A DNA stretch of 64,000 bases from Methyloversatilis sp. (GCF_030696805.1 NZ_JAUYRO010000054.1:1-64000), one strand, 5' to 3'. Shown: positions 36,310-46,256, numbered from the stretch's first letter. Translations and numbers: made by a program. The notes: generated by a model from the letters alone, not told the origin.

Positions 36310-36320
36310 TAGAATCGCGC
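36310..36320 (+). promoter_or_regulatory. Candidate -10 element of the dusB-fis promoter
   Basis: TAGAATCGCGC, identical over 11 bases to the element before amgK, lies 30 bp before the dusB ATG. Confidence 0.45.
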
Positions 36321-36350
36321 CCCTGTTCGTCTGCATTACCCCCGTACCCC

Positions 36351-37385
36351 ATGCAATTCGTTGGCTTCAACCTGCGAAACAACCTGTTCGTCGCGCCCAT
36401 GGCCGGCGTGACCGATCGCCCTTTCCGCCAGCTGTGCAAGAAGCTGGGCGCCGGGCTGGCCGTGTCCGAAATGGTCACGTCGAATTCGCTGCTGTACGGC
36501 AGCGCGAAGACGCAGCGGCGCGCCAACCACGACGGCGAAGTGGCGCCGATTTCGGTGCAGATCGCTGGCGCCGATCCGAAGATGATGGGTGACGCGGCGC
36601 GCCACAACGTTGATCGCGGCGCGCAGATCATCGACATCAACATGGGCTGTCCGGCCAAGAAGATCTGCAACGTGATGGCCGGCTCGGCGCTGATGCAGGA
36701 CGAACCGCTGGTCGAACGCATTCTGGAGGCCGTCGTGCGGGCCGTACCGGACACCCCGGTCACGCTGAAGATGCGCACCGGCTGGAACCGCGACAACAGG
36801 AACGCGCCAATACTGGCGCGCATGGCCGAACAGTGCGGCATCCGCGCACTGGCCATCCACGGTCGCACGCGCGCCGACCAATACACCGGCCAGGCCGAGT
36901 ACGACACGATCCGCGCAGTCAAGGCCGCGGTGAACATCCCGGTGATTGCCAATGGCGACATCACGACGCCGCAGAAGGCACGCGACGTGCTCTCCATCAG
37001 CGGCGCCGACGGCGTCATGGTCGGCCGCGCCGCGCAGGGTCGGCCATGGATCTTCCGCGAGATCGAACACTTCCTGGTCACCGGTGAGCTGCTGGCGCCG
37101 CCCGAGGTGTCGGAAATCCATCGCGTGTGCCGCGAGCACATCGAAGACCTTTACGGTTTCTATGGCATCGAGTCGGGCGTGCGCATCGCGCGCAAGCACA
37201 TCTCCTGGTACACCAGGGGGTTGATCGGTTCAGCCGCCTTCCGCCATGCGATGAACCAGCTCGAAGGCACCGACCGGCAACTGGCGGCAATCGACGACTT
37301 CTTCGGCCGCATGGCGGCCGACAACCATCGTCTGGCCTACGAGCCGGATGCACTGGACGAACACGCGCAGGAACTGGCCGCCTGA
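36351..37385 (+). CDS. dusB: tRNA-dihydrouridine synthase B
   Basis: The 344-residue FMN enzyme reduces uridines in the tRNA D-loop. The motif APMAGVTDRPFR, the catalytic cysteine in MGCPAKKI (about residue 104), and VMVGRAAQGRPW are present. The ATG at 36351 gives the standard N-terminus; the open frame to 36270 runs through the promoter. The gene precedes fis, the same order as in enterobacteria. Confidence 0.93.
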   Translation: MQFVGFNLRNNLFVAPMAGVTDRPFRQLCKKLGAGLAVSEMVTSNSLLYGSAKTQRRANHDGEVAPISVQIAGADPKMMGDAARHNVDRGAQIIDINMGCPAKKICNVMAGSALMQDEPLVERILEAVVRAVPDTPVTLKMRTGWNRDNRNAPILARMAEQCGIRALAIHGRTRADQYTGQAEYDTIRAVKAAVNIPVIANGDITTPQKARDVLSISGADGVMVGRAAQGRPWIFREIEHFLVTGELLAPPEVSEIHRVCREHIEDLYGFYGIESGVRIARKHISWYTRGLIGSAAFRHAMNQLEGTDRQLAAIDDFFGRMAADNHRLAYEPDALDEHAQELAA

Positions 37386-37434
37386 TTGCCCAACAGGGCG
37401 ACGGAGCAGGCCGGACCATCAGGGAGATGCCGCC

Positions 37435-37671
37435 ATGAGCGGACGAAGTGATATTGCCGAATGCATCCGCCATTCGCTGGAACGCTATTTCCAGGATCTG
37501 GATGGCGAAGCCGCAAGCGGCATCTATGACATGGTGCTCAGACAGATGGAGCGACCGATGCTGGAAGTGGTGATGCGCGAAGCCGAAGGCAACCAGACGC
37601 GCGCCGCCGACATGCTGGGCATGAACCGCAACACGCTGCGGCGCAAGCTGACCGATCACGGCATGATCTAG
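37435..37671 (+). CDS. fis: Fis-family nucleoid-associated regulator
   Basis: The 78-residue protein is shorter than E. coli Fis (98), as usual in betaproteobacteria. The C-terminal helix-turn-helix is clear: GNQTRAADMLGMNRNTLRRK. Fis bends DNA and regulates rRNA and recombination sites. It lies 49 bp after dusB, with ggag before the ATG. Confidence 0.9.
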   Translation: MSGRSDIAECIRHSLERYFQDLDGEAASGIYDMVLRQMERPMLEVVMREAEGNQTRAADMLGMNRNTLRRKLTDHGMI

Positions 37672-37728
37672 CCCATTCCTCGCCGTCCCGTCCCGCACCG
37701 CCCCCAACCTCCCCTCCCGGAAAAGCGC

Positions 37729-39318
37729 ATGAAGATACAGCGTGCATTGATCAGCGTGTCCGACAAGACCGGCATCGTTGAATTCGCCACCGCCCTGACC
37801 GGGCTCGGCGTCGAGTTGCTGTCCACCGGCGGCACCGCCGCGCTGCTGGCGAAAGCCGGCCTGAAAGTAACCGAGGTGGCCGAGCACACCGGCTTTCCGG
37901 AAATGCTCGATGGCCGCGTCAAGACGCTGCATCCGCGCATCCACGGCGGCCTGCTGGCGCGGCGCGAAGTCGACGCGCACATGCAGGCGCTGGCGGAACA
38001 CGACATTCCGGTCATCGACCTGCTGGTGGTGAATCTCTATCCGTTCGAAGCAACGGTCGCCAAACCCGGCTGCACGCTGGAAGACGCAATCGAGAACATC
38101 GACATCGGCGGTCCGGCCATGGTGCGCTCGGCGGCCAAGAACTGGCGCGGTGTCGGCGTGCTGACCGATGCCGGACAGTACCCCTGCGTGCTCGAAGAGC
38201 TGCGAACCTCGGGCACGCTGTCCCAGGCCACGCTGTTCGCGCTGTCGGTGGCTGCGTTCAATCGTATTTCGAATTACGACGCGGCGATCAGCGACTACCT
38301 GTCTTCGCTGAACGCCGACGGTACGCGCGCCGAGTTTCCGGCGCAGTCCAATGGCCGCTTCGTCAAGGTGCAGGACCTGCGCTACGGCGAGAACCCGCAC
38401 CAGCGCGCCGCCTTCTACCGCGACCTTTACCCGGCGCCCGGCTCGCTGGTCAGTGCGAAGCAGCTGCAGGGCAAGGAACTGTCGTACAACAACATCGCCG
38501 ACAGCGACGCTGCATGGGAATGCGTCAAGAGTTTCGACACCGGCGCCTGCGTCATCGTGAAGCACGCCAACCCCTGTGGCGTGGCACTCGGCACCTCCTC
38601 GCTCGAGGCCTACCGCAAGGCGCTCGCCACCGACCCGACCTCGGCCTTCGGCGGCATCATCGCGTTCAACCGTCCGGTCGATGCCGCGACCGCCGAAGCG
38701 GTCAGCGGCCAGTTCGTCGAAGTGCTGATGGCACCTGCCTTCGAAGCGGCGGCGCTGGCGGTGCTGGCAGCCAAGGCCAATGTACGCGTGCTCGAGATTC
38801 CGCTCGACGGCGTCGACCCGAAAGGCGCATCCGCCTGGGCGCGCGGCCGCAATTCGCATGACACGAAGCGCGTCGGCTCCGGTCTGTTGATCCAGACTGC
38901 CGACGAACCGGAGTCGCTCGAAGGCCGGCTGAAAGTGGTCACGCAGCGCGCGCCGAGCGGCGCGGAAATGGCTGATCTCACCTTCGCGTGGCGCGTGGCG
39001 ATGTACGTGAAATCGAATGCCATCGTGTATTGCCGCGACGGGGCGACAGTCGGTGTCGGCGCCGGACAGATGAGCCGCGTTGATTCGACACGCATCGCCC
39101 GCATCAAGGCGGAAAACGCCGGCCTGACGATCGCCGGTTCGGTAGTGGCATCGGACGCCTTCTTCCCGTTCCGAGACGGCGTGGACGTGCTGGCCGAAGC
39201 CGGTGCGAAGGCCATCATCCAGCCCGGCGGCAGCATGCGCGACGAAGAGGTGATCGCGGCGGCGAACGAACACGGGCTGGCCATGGTGTTCACCGGCACG
39301 CGGCACTTCAGGCACTGA
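37729..39318 (+). CDS. purH: Bifunctional AICAR formyltransferase / IMP cyclohydrolase
   Basis: The 529-residue enzyme catalyses the last two steps of IMP synthesis. The cyclohydrolase half (residues 1-200) starts [15 protein letters not shown]; the transformylase half contains the catalytic [11 protein letters not shown] (Lys-His) and GQMSRVDS. Length matches the family. purD follows after 77 bp. Confidence 0.96.
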   Translation: MKIQRALISVSDKTGIVEFATALTGLGVELLSTGGTAALLAKAGLKVTEVAEHTGFPEMLDGRVKTLHPRIHGGLLARREVDAHMQALAEHDIPVIDLLVVNLYPFEATVAKPGCTLEDAIENIDIGGPAMVRSAAKNWRGVGVLTDAGQYPCVLEELRTSGTLSQATLFALSVAAFNRISNYDAAISDYLSSLNADGTRAEFPAQSNGRFVKVQDLRYGENPHQRAAFYRDLYPAPGSLVSAKQLQGKELSYNNIADSDAAWECVKSFDTGACVIVKHANPCGVALGTSSLEAYRKALATDPTSAFGGIIAFNRPVDAATAEAVSGQFVEVLMAPAFEAAALAVLAAKANVRVLEIPLDGVDPKGASAWARGRNSHDTKRVGSGLLIQTADEPESLEGRLKVVTQRAPSGAEMADLTFAWRVAMYVKSNAIVYCRDGATVGVGAGQMSRVDSTRIARIKAENAGLTIAGSVVASDAFFPFRDGVDVLAEAGAKAIIQPGGSMRDEEVIAAANEHGLAMVFTGTRHFRH

Positions 39319-39395
39319 TTTTCCGGCAGCAGCCGGACCGGGCCACAAGCCTGGAAGGCTGCCGGCCGGCATGAACGGTTTTTCAAGGATTCATC

Positions 39396-40658
39396 ATGAA
39401 GCTGCTGGTCATCGGTTCAGGGGGACGCGAACACGCGATAGCCTGGAAGCTGTCGCAAAGTCCGCGCGTACAGAAGGTGTATGTCGCGCCCGGCAATGCC
39501 GGCACGGCGCTCGAGCCCGGTCTGGAAAATCTGCCGATCACCGATTTCACCGAGCTGATCAACTTCGTCGAAGGTGAAAACATCGCTTTCACCGTGGTCG
39601 GCCCTGAAGCGGCGCTGGCCGCCGGCGTGGTCGATTGCTTCCGGGTGCGCGGTCTGAAGATTTTCGGTCCGACCCGCAAGGCGGCCCAGCTCGAAAGCTC
39701 GAAGGATTTCGCCAAGCAGTTCATGGTCCGCAGCAACATCCCGACTGCGCGCCATGAAACCTTCACTGACGCGGCGGCCGCGCATGCCTATGTCGATGAG
39801 ATGGGCGCGCCCATCGTCATCAAGGCGGACGGCCTGGCAGCCGGCAAGGGCGTGGTGGTGGCGATGACACTGACCGAAGCGCACGGCGCCATCGGCATGA
39901 TGCTTGCCGACAACGAAAGCGGCCGCTCGCGCGTCGTGATCGAGGAATTCCTGCAGGGTGAGGAAGCCAGCTTCATCGCCATGTGCGACGGCGTCACCGC
40001 GTTGCCGCTGGCCACCAGCCAGGACCACAAGCGTCTGCTCGACGGCGATGCCGGCCCGAACACCGGCGGCATGGGCGCCTATTCACCGGCGCCGGTGGTC
40101 ACGCCGGAAATCCATGCCCGCGTGATGCGCGAAGTGATCCAGCCGGTGTTGACCGGCATGGCGCTCGACGGACTGCCTTTCACCGGCTTCCTGTATGCCG
40201 GCCTGATGATTTCTCCGGAAGGAGACGTCAAGGTGCTTGAATTCAACTGTCGCATGGGCGACCCGGAAACCCAGCCCATCATGATGAGGCTGAAAACCGA
40301 CCTGGTCGATTTGATGGAAGCCGCGCTTGAGAATCGCCTGTCCGAAGCGCACACCGACTGGGACCGCCGCGTCGCTCTCGGCGTGGTCATGGCCTCTGCC
40401 GGCTACCCCGATACGCCGCGCAAGGGCGACCCCATCAGCGGCCTGCCGCCCGACACGGCCGAAAACCATGTCTTCCACGCGGGTACCGCCGCGCAGGACG
40501 GCGAAGTGGTGACTGCCGGTGGTCGTGTGCTGTGCGTGACCGCGCTCGGCGACACGGTGAAGCAGGCGCAGCGCGCCGCCTACCTGCTTTGTGACAAGGT
40601 GCAGTTCGCCGGCATGCAGTTCCGCCGCGACATCGGCTACCGGGCGGCACGGCGATGA
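39396..40658 (+). CDS. purD: Phosphoribosylamine-glycine ligase
   Basis: The 420-residue ATP-grasp enzyme makes glycinamide ribonucleotide in purine synthesis. Motifs include [14 protein letters not shown] (residues 5-18), [46 protein letters not shown] and [12 protein letters not shown]. Its stop overlaps the hemF ATG by 4 bp. Confidence 0.96.
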   Translation: MKLLVIGSGGREHAIAWKLSQSPRVQKVYVAPGNAGTALEPGLENLPITDFTELINFVEGENIAFTVVGPEAALAAGVVDCFRVRGLKIFGPTRKAAQLESSKDFAKQFMVRSNIPTARHETFTDAAAAHAYVDEMGAPIVIKADGLAAGKGVVVAMTLTEAHGAIGMMLADNESGRSRVVIEEFLQGEEASFIAMCDGVTALPLATSQDHKRLLDGDAGPNTGGMGAYSPAPVVTPEIHARVMREVIQPVLTGMALDGLPFTGFLYAGLMISPEGDVKVLEFNCRMGDPETQPIMMRLKTDLVDLMEAALENRLSEAHTDWDRRVALGVVMASAGYPDTPRKGDPISGLPPDTAENHVFHAGTAAQDGEVVTAGGRVLCVTALGDTVKQAQRAAYLLCDKVQFAGMQFRRDIGYRAARR

Positions 40659-41578
40659 GCGCGCGCGCAGAGATGGTACGCAGCTGGCTGCTCGGTCTGC
40701 AGGACCGCATCATCAACGGTCTGCAGGCGGCAGATGGCAAGCCCTTCATCACCGACAGCTGGGTGCGCGGCCCGGAAGAGCGCCTGCAGGGCGACGGGCG
40801 CACACGGCTGGTCGAAGAAGGCAATGTGTTCGAGCGCGGCGGCTGCAATTTCTCGCATGTGCGCGGCCCCAACCTGCCGCCGTCGGCCTCGGCCAACCGG
40901 CCGGAACTTGCCGGCGCGTCGTTCGAGGCGATGGGCGTGTCGCTGGTGCTTCACCCGCGCAACCCCTACATCCCGACGGTGCACCTGAACGTGCGCTTCT
41001 TCACCGCGCAGCCGCCGTCCGGCGACGCGGTGTCCTGGTTCGGTGGCGGCATGGACCTCACGCCCTACTACGGCTTCGAAGAAGACGCCACGCATTTCCA
41101 CCGCACCTGCCGCGACGCACTGGCGCCGTTCGGCGCCGACACCCATGCGCGCTACAAGCAGTGGTGCGACGAGTACTTCCACCTGAAGCACCGCAAGGAG
41201 GCGCGCGGCATCGGCGGCGTGTTCTTCGATGACCTCGGTGCCGATGGCGAAGTCAGCTTCGACCACGGCTGGGGTGTGACGCAGGCGGTCGGCGACGCTT
41301 TCCTGGCCGCCTATCTGCCCATCGTCGAGCGCCGGCGCGATTTGCCGTACGGCGAACGCGAGCGCGACTTCCAGGCCTATCGGCGCGGCCGCTATGTCGA
41401 ATTCAACCTCGTATTTGACCGCGGCACGCTGTTCGGCCTGCAGTCGGGCGGCCGCACCGAATCCATCCTGATGTCCATGCCGCCGATCGTGAAGTGGCGC
41501 TACGACTGGCACCCGGAACCGGGCTCGCCGGAAGCAAAGCTCTACACCGACTTCCTACCCCCGAGGGAATGGGTGTAG
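40655..41578 (+). CDS. hemF: Oxygen-dependent coproporphyrinogen III oxidase
   Basis: The 307-residue enzyme decarboxylates coproporphyrinogen III to protoporphyrinogen IX using O2. Conserved segments are [32 protein letters not shown] and the C-terminal [13 protein letters not shown]. It shares a translationally coupled unit with purD. The hemF form implies aerobic haem synthesis. Confidence 0.96.
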   Translation: MSARAEMVRSWLLGLQDRIINGLQAADGKPFITDSWVRGPEERLQGDGRTRLVEEGNVFERGGCNFSHVRGPNLPPSASANRPELAGASFEAMGVSLVLHPRNPYIPTVHLNVRFFTAQPPSGDAVSWFGGGMDLTPYYGFEEDATHFHRTCRDALAPFGADTHARYKQWCDEYFHLKHRKEARGIGGVFFDDLGADGEVSFDHGWGVTQAVGDAFLAAYLPIVERRRDLPYGERERDFQAYRRGRYVEFNLVFDRGTLFGLQSGGRTESILMSMPPIVKWRYDWHPEPGSPEAKLYTDFLPPREWV

Positions 41579-41591
41579 CGGGGGTGAGGCA

Positions 41592-41816
41592 GGGGTTTCG
41601 CAGCGCATGCGCTGCGCCTGCCGAACGGGCTGGCTGTACAAAGCCAACCTCCGTTTCATCGGGGTTTCGCAGCGCACGCGCTGCGCCTGCCGAACGGGTT
41701 GGCTGTACAAAGCCAACCTCCGTTTCATCGGGGTTTCGCAGCGCACTCGCTGCGCCCGCGGAACCGGCTGGCTGTATCGAGCCAGCCGTGGACGCAACAG
41801 GGGTTGCGAAGCGCCG
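41592..41816. repeat. 69-bp tandem repeat, about three and a quarter copies, with internal dyads
   Basis: Units begin at 41592, 41661, 41730 and 41800 with ggggtttcgc or ggggttgcga; the first two are nearly identical, the third diverges and the fourth is partial. Each unit has a palindromic cagcgcatgcgctgcg-type element and a ttggctgtacaaagccaa dyad, so each copy can fold into two hairpins. Confidence 0.85.
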
Positions 41817-41827
41817 CTTCCGGCCCG

Positions 41828-41905
41828 GTGTTGGGCATCGCAGCGCACACCCCCACCAACGTTCCGCACGGCGTAGGTTGGGGTGAGCGCAGCGATGCCC
41901 AACAC
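41828..41905. repeat. Imperfect 33-bp inverted repeat (REP/MITE-like hairpin)
   Basis: Arms 41828-41860 (starting gtgttgggcatcgcagcgca) and 41873-41905 (ending gcgcagcgatgcccaacac) pair with few mismatches around a 12-base loop. The motif TTGGGCATCGC...CACCCCAACCTAC is a type of dispersed hairpin found in many proteobacterial genomes. Confidence 0.75.
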
Positions 41906-42068
41906 CCGACGCATTGAAAACCGCAACCCATAAAGACGCAGCCCATGCCGGCGGATGCGCGGCGCGATCGCCGTGGAAGCGGACCATGCGCCCGTTCGCG
42001 GCTTTCACCGCTTCCCACAGGTCTGCCTCACCGCCCCTCCCCTCCCCGGCCTTTCGCGTCCAACACGC

Positions 42069-42098
42069 AAAAAAAAACGGGCACCTCAAAGGCGCCCG
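42069..42098 (-). terminator. Rho-independent terminator of the OmpW-like gene
   Basis: On the minus strand the stem cgggcgcctttgaggtgcccg (42098-42078) is followed by nine T residues (42077-42069). It lies 136 bp past the porin stop. Confidence 0.78.
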
Positions 42099-42125
42099 AA
42101 CCGGGACCACAGGAAGAACTCTTCA

Positions 42126-42174
42126 GGGTCTGTTGACCATGCACCGTGTGCCACGATGCATGGTCAACAGACCC
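42126..42174. repeat. Perfect 18-bp inverted repeat after the porin gene
   Basis: Arms 42126-42143 (gggtctgttgaccatgca) and 42157-42174 (tgcatggtcaacagaccc) are exact reverse complements; the 13-base spacer contains a further cgtg/cacg pairing. No T-run follows on either side. Confidence 0.85.
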
Positions 42175-42233
42175 CGGACCTGCCCGCCAGGCCCGGCGCT
42201 TGTGGCCCCGGGCTGGCAGTCAGGCATTGCTGC

Positions 42234-42866
42234 TCAGAACCGGTAACCCACACCGACGCCGATCAGGATGGGATCGATGTCCAGCTTGGTTACCTTGGTA
42301 CCAGCACCCTTGACGAAGATGTCGGTATCGATGGTCACGTACTTCACGTCGAGATTCAGGAACCACTTCGGCGCGATCTGGTAGTCAACGCCGATCTGTG
42401 CGGCGAAGCCGAAGCTGCTGCGGTCGATGCGCAGCGGCACGCTGCCACCCAGCACGGTGCCGGCATCCAGATCGACGCTGGAGAAGCGCGTGTAATTCGC
42501 ACCCAGGCCGACGTAGGGACGGATGGTTCCGGTCGGGTTGAAGTGGTACTGCAGCGTCAGCGTCGGCGGCAGATGCTTGACCGAGCCGATGCCGGTGCCG
42601 CCGAGTTCGACGTCGTGCTTCTGCGGATACGTCAGAATCAGTTCGGCCGCGATGTTCGGCGTGAAGAAATAGGTGATGTCGACTTCCGGAAAGGTCTTGT
42701 TTTCCGCTTCGACGTCGATCGGCAGGCCGAGGCCACCAGAATTGCCGTTGTCGACATTCATGTGCAGTGCGCGAACGCGCACCATCCAGTCGCCCTCTTC
42801 AGCCGCCTGTGCGACACCCGCCACTGCTGCCAGTGCTGCCACGCCCACCCACTTGATTGCGTTCAT
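42234..42866 (-). CDS. OmpW-family outer-membrane protein
   Basis: The 210-residue protein has a signal peptide (cleavage after GVAQA), then an eight-strand small barrel typical of OmpW: DWMVRVRALHM at the start of the mature part, VDITYFFTPNIAAELILTY, PPTLTLQYHF, RPYVGLGANYTRF, and the terminal GVGVGYRF with C-terminal Phe. OmpW proteins let small hydrophobic molecules cross the outer membrane. The ATG at 42866 is preceded by cggagcag. It is monocistronic with its own terminator. Confidence 0.88.
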   Translation of the reverse strand: MNAIKWVGVAALAAVAGVAQAAEEGDWMVRVRALHMNVDNGNSGGLGLPIDVEAENKTFPEVDITYFFTPNIAAELILTYPQKHDVELGGTGIGSVKHLPPTLTLQYHFNPTGTIRPYVGLGANYTRFSSVDLDAGTVLGGSVPLRIDRSSFGFAAQIGVDYQIAPKWFLNLDVKYVTIDTDIFVKGAGTKVTKLDIDPILIGVGVGYRF

Positions 42867-42942
42867 TTTCTGCTCCGGGGAATTGAAACTGCATGTGTTG
42901 TACGCAGTATCCGCGAAGCAATAAACCCCACTTTGATCAGGG

Positions 42943-43992
42943 TCAATGGATGATGAAGTCCTTGTCGCGCAGCCGCGCGATGCGTTCGGCGGTATCCGGA
43001 TGGCTGGACAACCAGCCCATCGGTCCGGAACGGCTCGCCTGGCCCTCGCCATGCGCGGCGGCCAGTTTCTCCAGCATGCCGGCCAGCAATTCGGCTGACT
43101 GTCCGCGGGCACGCAGCAGTTTCACGGCAAAGTCGTCCGCTTCGCGCTCCATGTCGCGCGAATAGCCGGCCTGGACCAGCGCAGCCGGGGCACCTGCCAG
43201 CAGACTGCTGACATCGCCCAGATACCAGGCCATGAACAGTGCGGTCGCCGAGCCCTGCAACAGCATGCGCACGCCGTGGCGCTCGTGCACATGCCCCAGT
43301 TCGTGCGTCAGCACAGCCAGCACCGGTGCGTCAGCCCCGGCCAGCGCAACCAGTTCGTCGGTGACGATGAGCGTACCGTCGGGCAGCGCGAAGGCATTCG
43401 CGCCCAGTTGCCCCCCGCTGCGGAACAGCAGTGTGTGCGGGATGGGCTGACCCTCTATCGACGCCACCGACGAGAGCGTCTGGCGCAGCGCCTGCTGGCG
43501 TGCCGATGGCAAGGTCGTCGGGCGGGTCAGCGCCTGGTCCAGCCATTCAAGTGTGCGTTCCGAAAGCGCGGTCATCGCACTGTCGGGCACCAGCGGCGCG
43601 GTGGCACGGGCCGCCCAGGGCAGCCCGTACTGCATGATGAGCCAGACCGACAGCAGCAACGCCGACAGCATGATGACCACCATGCGCGGCTCGAATGCCC
43701 AGCGCACGACCGCAGCATCGCGATGGCCGGTGGCTGCGAGCAGATGCGCCAGTGCGGCGTGGTCGCGCACTTCCAGATGGGCGCCGTCGGCAAAGCTGAT
43801 CAGGCGTGCGGCATCGCCCATCGGCTCGGATACACGCAGCGCACCCAGCGGCTCGCAGCGCGACACGTCGTCACTTTCGACATGCAGCACGCCGTCGCTC
43901 ACGTTCAGCGTGACGGCATGCGCCCGCGCGCTGCGGCCGTCGAAATACAGCGCGGCGACGCCGGTCGCCGGATCAGAGGGCGATGTCGACAT
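42943..43992 (-). CDS. M48-family membrane metallopeptidase
   Basis: The 349-residue protein has an N-terminal soluble segment (about 1-100), one or two membrane helices (MVVIMLSALLLSVWLIMQYG, near 105-124), and an M48 protease domain with the zinc motif HELGH (LTHELGHVHERHG) and the third ligand in MEREADDFA. The family includes HtpX and BepA; the lack of a signal peptide and TPRs favours an inner-membrane quality-control enzyme. It overlaps the end of the DUF898 gene by 20 bp, so the two are coexpressed. Confidence 0.82.
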   Translation of the reverse strand: MSTSPSDPATGVAALYFDGRSARAHAVTLNVSDGVLHVESDDVSRCEPLGALRVSEPMGDAARLISFADGAHLEVRDHAALAHLLAATGHRDAAVVRWAFEPRMVVIMLSALLLSVWLIMQYGLPWAARATAPLVPDSAMTALSERTLEWLDQALTRPTTLPSARQQALRQTLSSVASIEGQPIPHTLLFRSGGQLGANAFALPDGTLIVTDELVALAGADAPVLAVLTHELGHVHERHGVRMLLQGSATALFMAWYLGDVSSLLAGAPAALVQAGYSRDMEREADDFAVKLLRARGQSAELLAGMLEKLAAAHGEGQASRSGPMGWLSSHPDTAERIARLRDKDFIIH

Positions 43993-45040
43993 CGAACAGG
44001 TCCGCTGCCTCTTCGCCGGTGGCGGCGGCATCCTGCGCCTGGCCGGCGATGAAATCATCGAGCGGGCCGGCGCACAGCATCGTGACGCTCTGCAGCCGGT
44101 AGCGCGCCAGCCGGATGGTCGCAAACGGCAGGAAAAGGCCAAGAGTGACCACCACGCCGATCAGGTTGGTGAGCATGATCAAGTACAGCCGGCGCGCACT
44201 GACCGCCGACTCGAAACGGTGACTGCCAAGCTGCATGTGGTTCCACACCAGATTCTGCAGGCGCGCCGACAGATAGGGCTGCACGAACAGCAGCAACAGG
44301 ATGAACAGCAACGGCGCCAGCCCGAACACGGCCGGACTGCCGTCGGCCAGCGCCGCGAGCAGCGCACCGATGGTCGCCATGCCGAGCAGCACAACGGCGA
44401 TCGCCGCGCCGTAGATGCGGTAGTAGGCGCCGACCGGCGCATCGATGGTGAAGTGCGCACTGCCGAAGCGCGCATGGTTGAACTGGTAGGCCTTCATGCG
44501 CTGGTGCCACATCGGCCCGAGCAGATAGAGCGTCAGCACGCTGAAGATCGGCCACTTCAGGAATACCGAATAGGCGCCGCCGGTACCGCCGTCGAAACCG
44601 AAACGAAGACCGCGCCAGCTGGAGTAACGCGCCCGGAAGCGCAGCGAACGCATCAGGAGTACCGGCATGACGGCCGCCAGTGCAACTGCCACGACGATGC
44701 CTGCAATGATCGAGAACTGGAACGACACGTTGTAAGCAAGCAGCAGCATGAAGCCGATGACCCGGCCCTTGAGGATGGCGCGCGGGTCACCGTGGTAATC
44801 GAAGGCTGAGCCGCCAAGCGTTGTGTGGCGGTAGAAATACTGCAGCCGCCTGACCTTGGCCCAGGCCGAATAAATGCCGAGCGTAAGCAGTGTCAATGCC
44901 AGATTGACGATCCAGATGCCGAAGTATTCGCCGCCGCGTCCGGAAAACGTGATCGGCTCGCGCTGCAGCGCCGGCGCGACCGCGGCGAAGGGATTGCCGC
45001 CGGCCGCATCGGCCGTGGCGTGTTCGAACGGATTGTCCAT
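43973..45040 (-). CDS. YjgN/DUF898 polytopic inner-membrane protein
   Basis: The 355-residue protein has about six to eight hydrophobic helices and the DUF898 signature near residue 32-75 (FSGRGGEYFGIWIVNLALTL, SAWAKVRRLQYFYRHT, GSAFDYHG). A second copy of the pattern occurs later (HFTIDAPVGAYYRIYG). Function is unknown. It is followed by, and overlaps, the M48 peptidase, a pairing seen in other proteobacteria, so the peptidase may act on it or with it. Confidence 0.8.
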   Translation of the reverse strand: MDNPFEHATADAAGGNPFAAVAPALQREPITFSGRGGEYFGIWIVNLALTLLTLGIYSAWAKVRRLQYFYRHTTLGGSAFDYHGDPRAILKGRVIGFMLLLAYNVSFQFSIIAGIVVAVALAAVMPVLLMRSLRFRARYSSWRGLRFGFDGGTGGAYSVFLKWPIFSVLTLYLLGPMWHQRMKAYQFNHARFGSAHFTIDAPVGAYYRIYGAAIAVVLLGMATIGALLAALADGSPAVFGLAPLLFILLLLFVQPYLSARLQNLVWNHMQLGSHRFESAVSARRLYLIMLTNLIGVVVTLGLFLPFATIRLARYRLQSVTMLCAGPLDDFIAGQAQDAAATGEEAADLFDVDIAL

Positions 45041-45092
45041 GATCGATGGGCAGTTGGCGGAATGACCGCATCATGCCAGATGGCATGAAGGT

Positions 45093-46256
45093 TCAACTCA
45101 TCAGCGCGGCCGAGCGGAAATGACTGCGCGCATCTTCGCCGCGGTCGAGGTGTTCGTGCAGCAGCGCCAGTTCGACATGCACGCCACGCGTCGGCTGCAC
45201 GGCCAGTGCTGCTTCGAGATAGCTCTGTGCCTTGCCCCACAGCTGTTGCGTACGGCACAGCCGGCCCAGCGCGAGCAGCAGACCGGCGTCCCCCGGATGC
45301 ACGCGCAACCAGGCTTCGGCGCGACCGATGCGGGCCTGCACATCGCTGCCGTCGGTTTCGGAGTACAGCACGACCAGTGCGGAATCCCATTCGCGGTCAA
45401 GCTGCGCCTCGATCAGCTTGCGCGCCTGCGCGTGCTGACCATCGGCGATCAGCGCTTCGCACATGGCGCGTACCACCTGCGCATCTTCCCGCTCAAGCGC
45501 CGGCAGTTCGCGCCAGTAGGCATCGAGCTCGGACGGATCGGCCTCACGCAGCGCGCCCATATGCGCCTGACGGCGCACCGGCGCGGCCTGCTCCGGCGTC
45601 AGCGCGCGATGCTTCTGCAGCAGGCGTACCACACGCAGCAGACCGACCCAGTCGCCCAGCCCGCGGCGCGCGCGCATCGCCAGCCGCAGCGCGGCCACGT
45701 GGCGCTGGCCGCCGGACTGCAGCGCGTCGATACGGGTAAGCGCGTCGGCGAAATCGCGTCGGTCGGTCAGGATGCCCGCTTCGGTCATCAGCCGGGCCGT
45801 GCGCAGATCGTCGTGCTGCGACGCCTGGGCCAGCCAGTCATCAACCTGGTCTGACTCGCGCATCTCATGCGCCGCGCGGGCGCCGATCAAGGAAGCCAGT
45901 CCGGGTGACTCCCCGCCTTCGACCGCCACCTTGGCACTGCGCTGCGCCTGGCCGTAGCGGCCTTCGAAATACAGCCGTGCCGAATCGCGCAGCGCGGTGA
46001 CGGCGCGGTGGCGCCGCTGGCGCAGGCGGTAGCGACGCGCGCGCGCCGGCATGCGCAGCAGGGCGTCGATGAAATGGAACAGGCTGTACAGGGCGGCGAC
46101 GCCCAACAGCAGCACGACGATGAAGAAATTCAGCGAAAGCTCGACGCGCCAGGGCGACCACTGCAGCAGCACGAAGCCGTCGTTCTCGCGTGCCGCGATC
46201 ACCAGGCCGACCGCCAGCACGCACAGGCCGAGCAGCCAGAGCAGCAGGCGCACCAT
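45093..46256 (-). CDS. hemY: HemY protein, membrane-anchored TPR protein of the haem operon
   Basis: The 387-residue protein has two N-terminal membrane helices (LLLWLLGLCVLAVGLVIA and LNFFIVVLLLGVAALYSLF) and a long cytoplasmic helical-repeat region. It belongs to the proteobacterial HemY_N family, not the Bacillus protoporphyrinogen oxidase of the same name. Its function is still unclear, but it always sits after hemX. Its ATG overlaps the hemX TGA by one base. Confidence 0.88.
   Translation of the reverse strand: MVRLLLWLLGLCVLAVGLVIAARENDGFVLLQWSPWRVELSLNFFIVVLLLGVAALYSLFHFIDALLRMPARARRYRLRQRRHRAVTALRDSARLYFEGRYGQAQRSAKVAVEGGESPGLASLIGARAAHEMRESDQVDDWLAQASQHDDLRTARLMTEAGILTDRRDFADALTRIDALQSGGQRHVAALRLAMRARRGLGDWVGLLRVVRLLQKHRALTPEQAAPVRRQAHMGALREADPSELDAYWRELPALEREDAQVVRAMCEALIADGQHAQARKLIEAQLDREWDSALVVLYSETDGSDVQARIGRAEAWLRVHPGDAGLLLALGRLCRTQQLWGKAQSYLEAALAVQPTRGVHVELALLHEHLDRGEDARSHFRSAALMS

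Larger units (their letters stand above)
41579..42233. other. Repeat-rich 655-bp intergenic region
   Basis: No credible gene lies between hemF and the porin gene. The region holds a 69-bp tandem array, a 33-bp-arm inverted repeat, a terminator for the minus-strand porin gene and a perfect 18-bp inverted repeat, each listed separately. The rest (about 41906-42068) shows nothing I can interpret. Long open frames on both strands here come from repeats whose unit is a multiple of three. Confidence 0.8.

Noticed and set aside
41592-41816. CRISPR array
   Set aside because: Units are directly adjacent with no unique spacers, and no cas genes are present.
41494-41926. Open frames on both strands across the tandem repeat
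   Set aside because: They exist because the 69-bp unit is divisible by three; the predicted proteins are pure repeat with no ribosome site.
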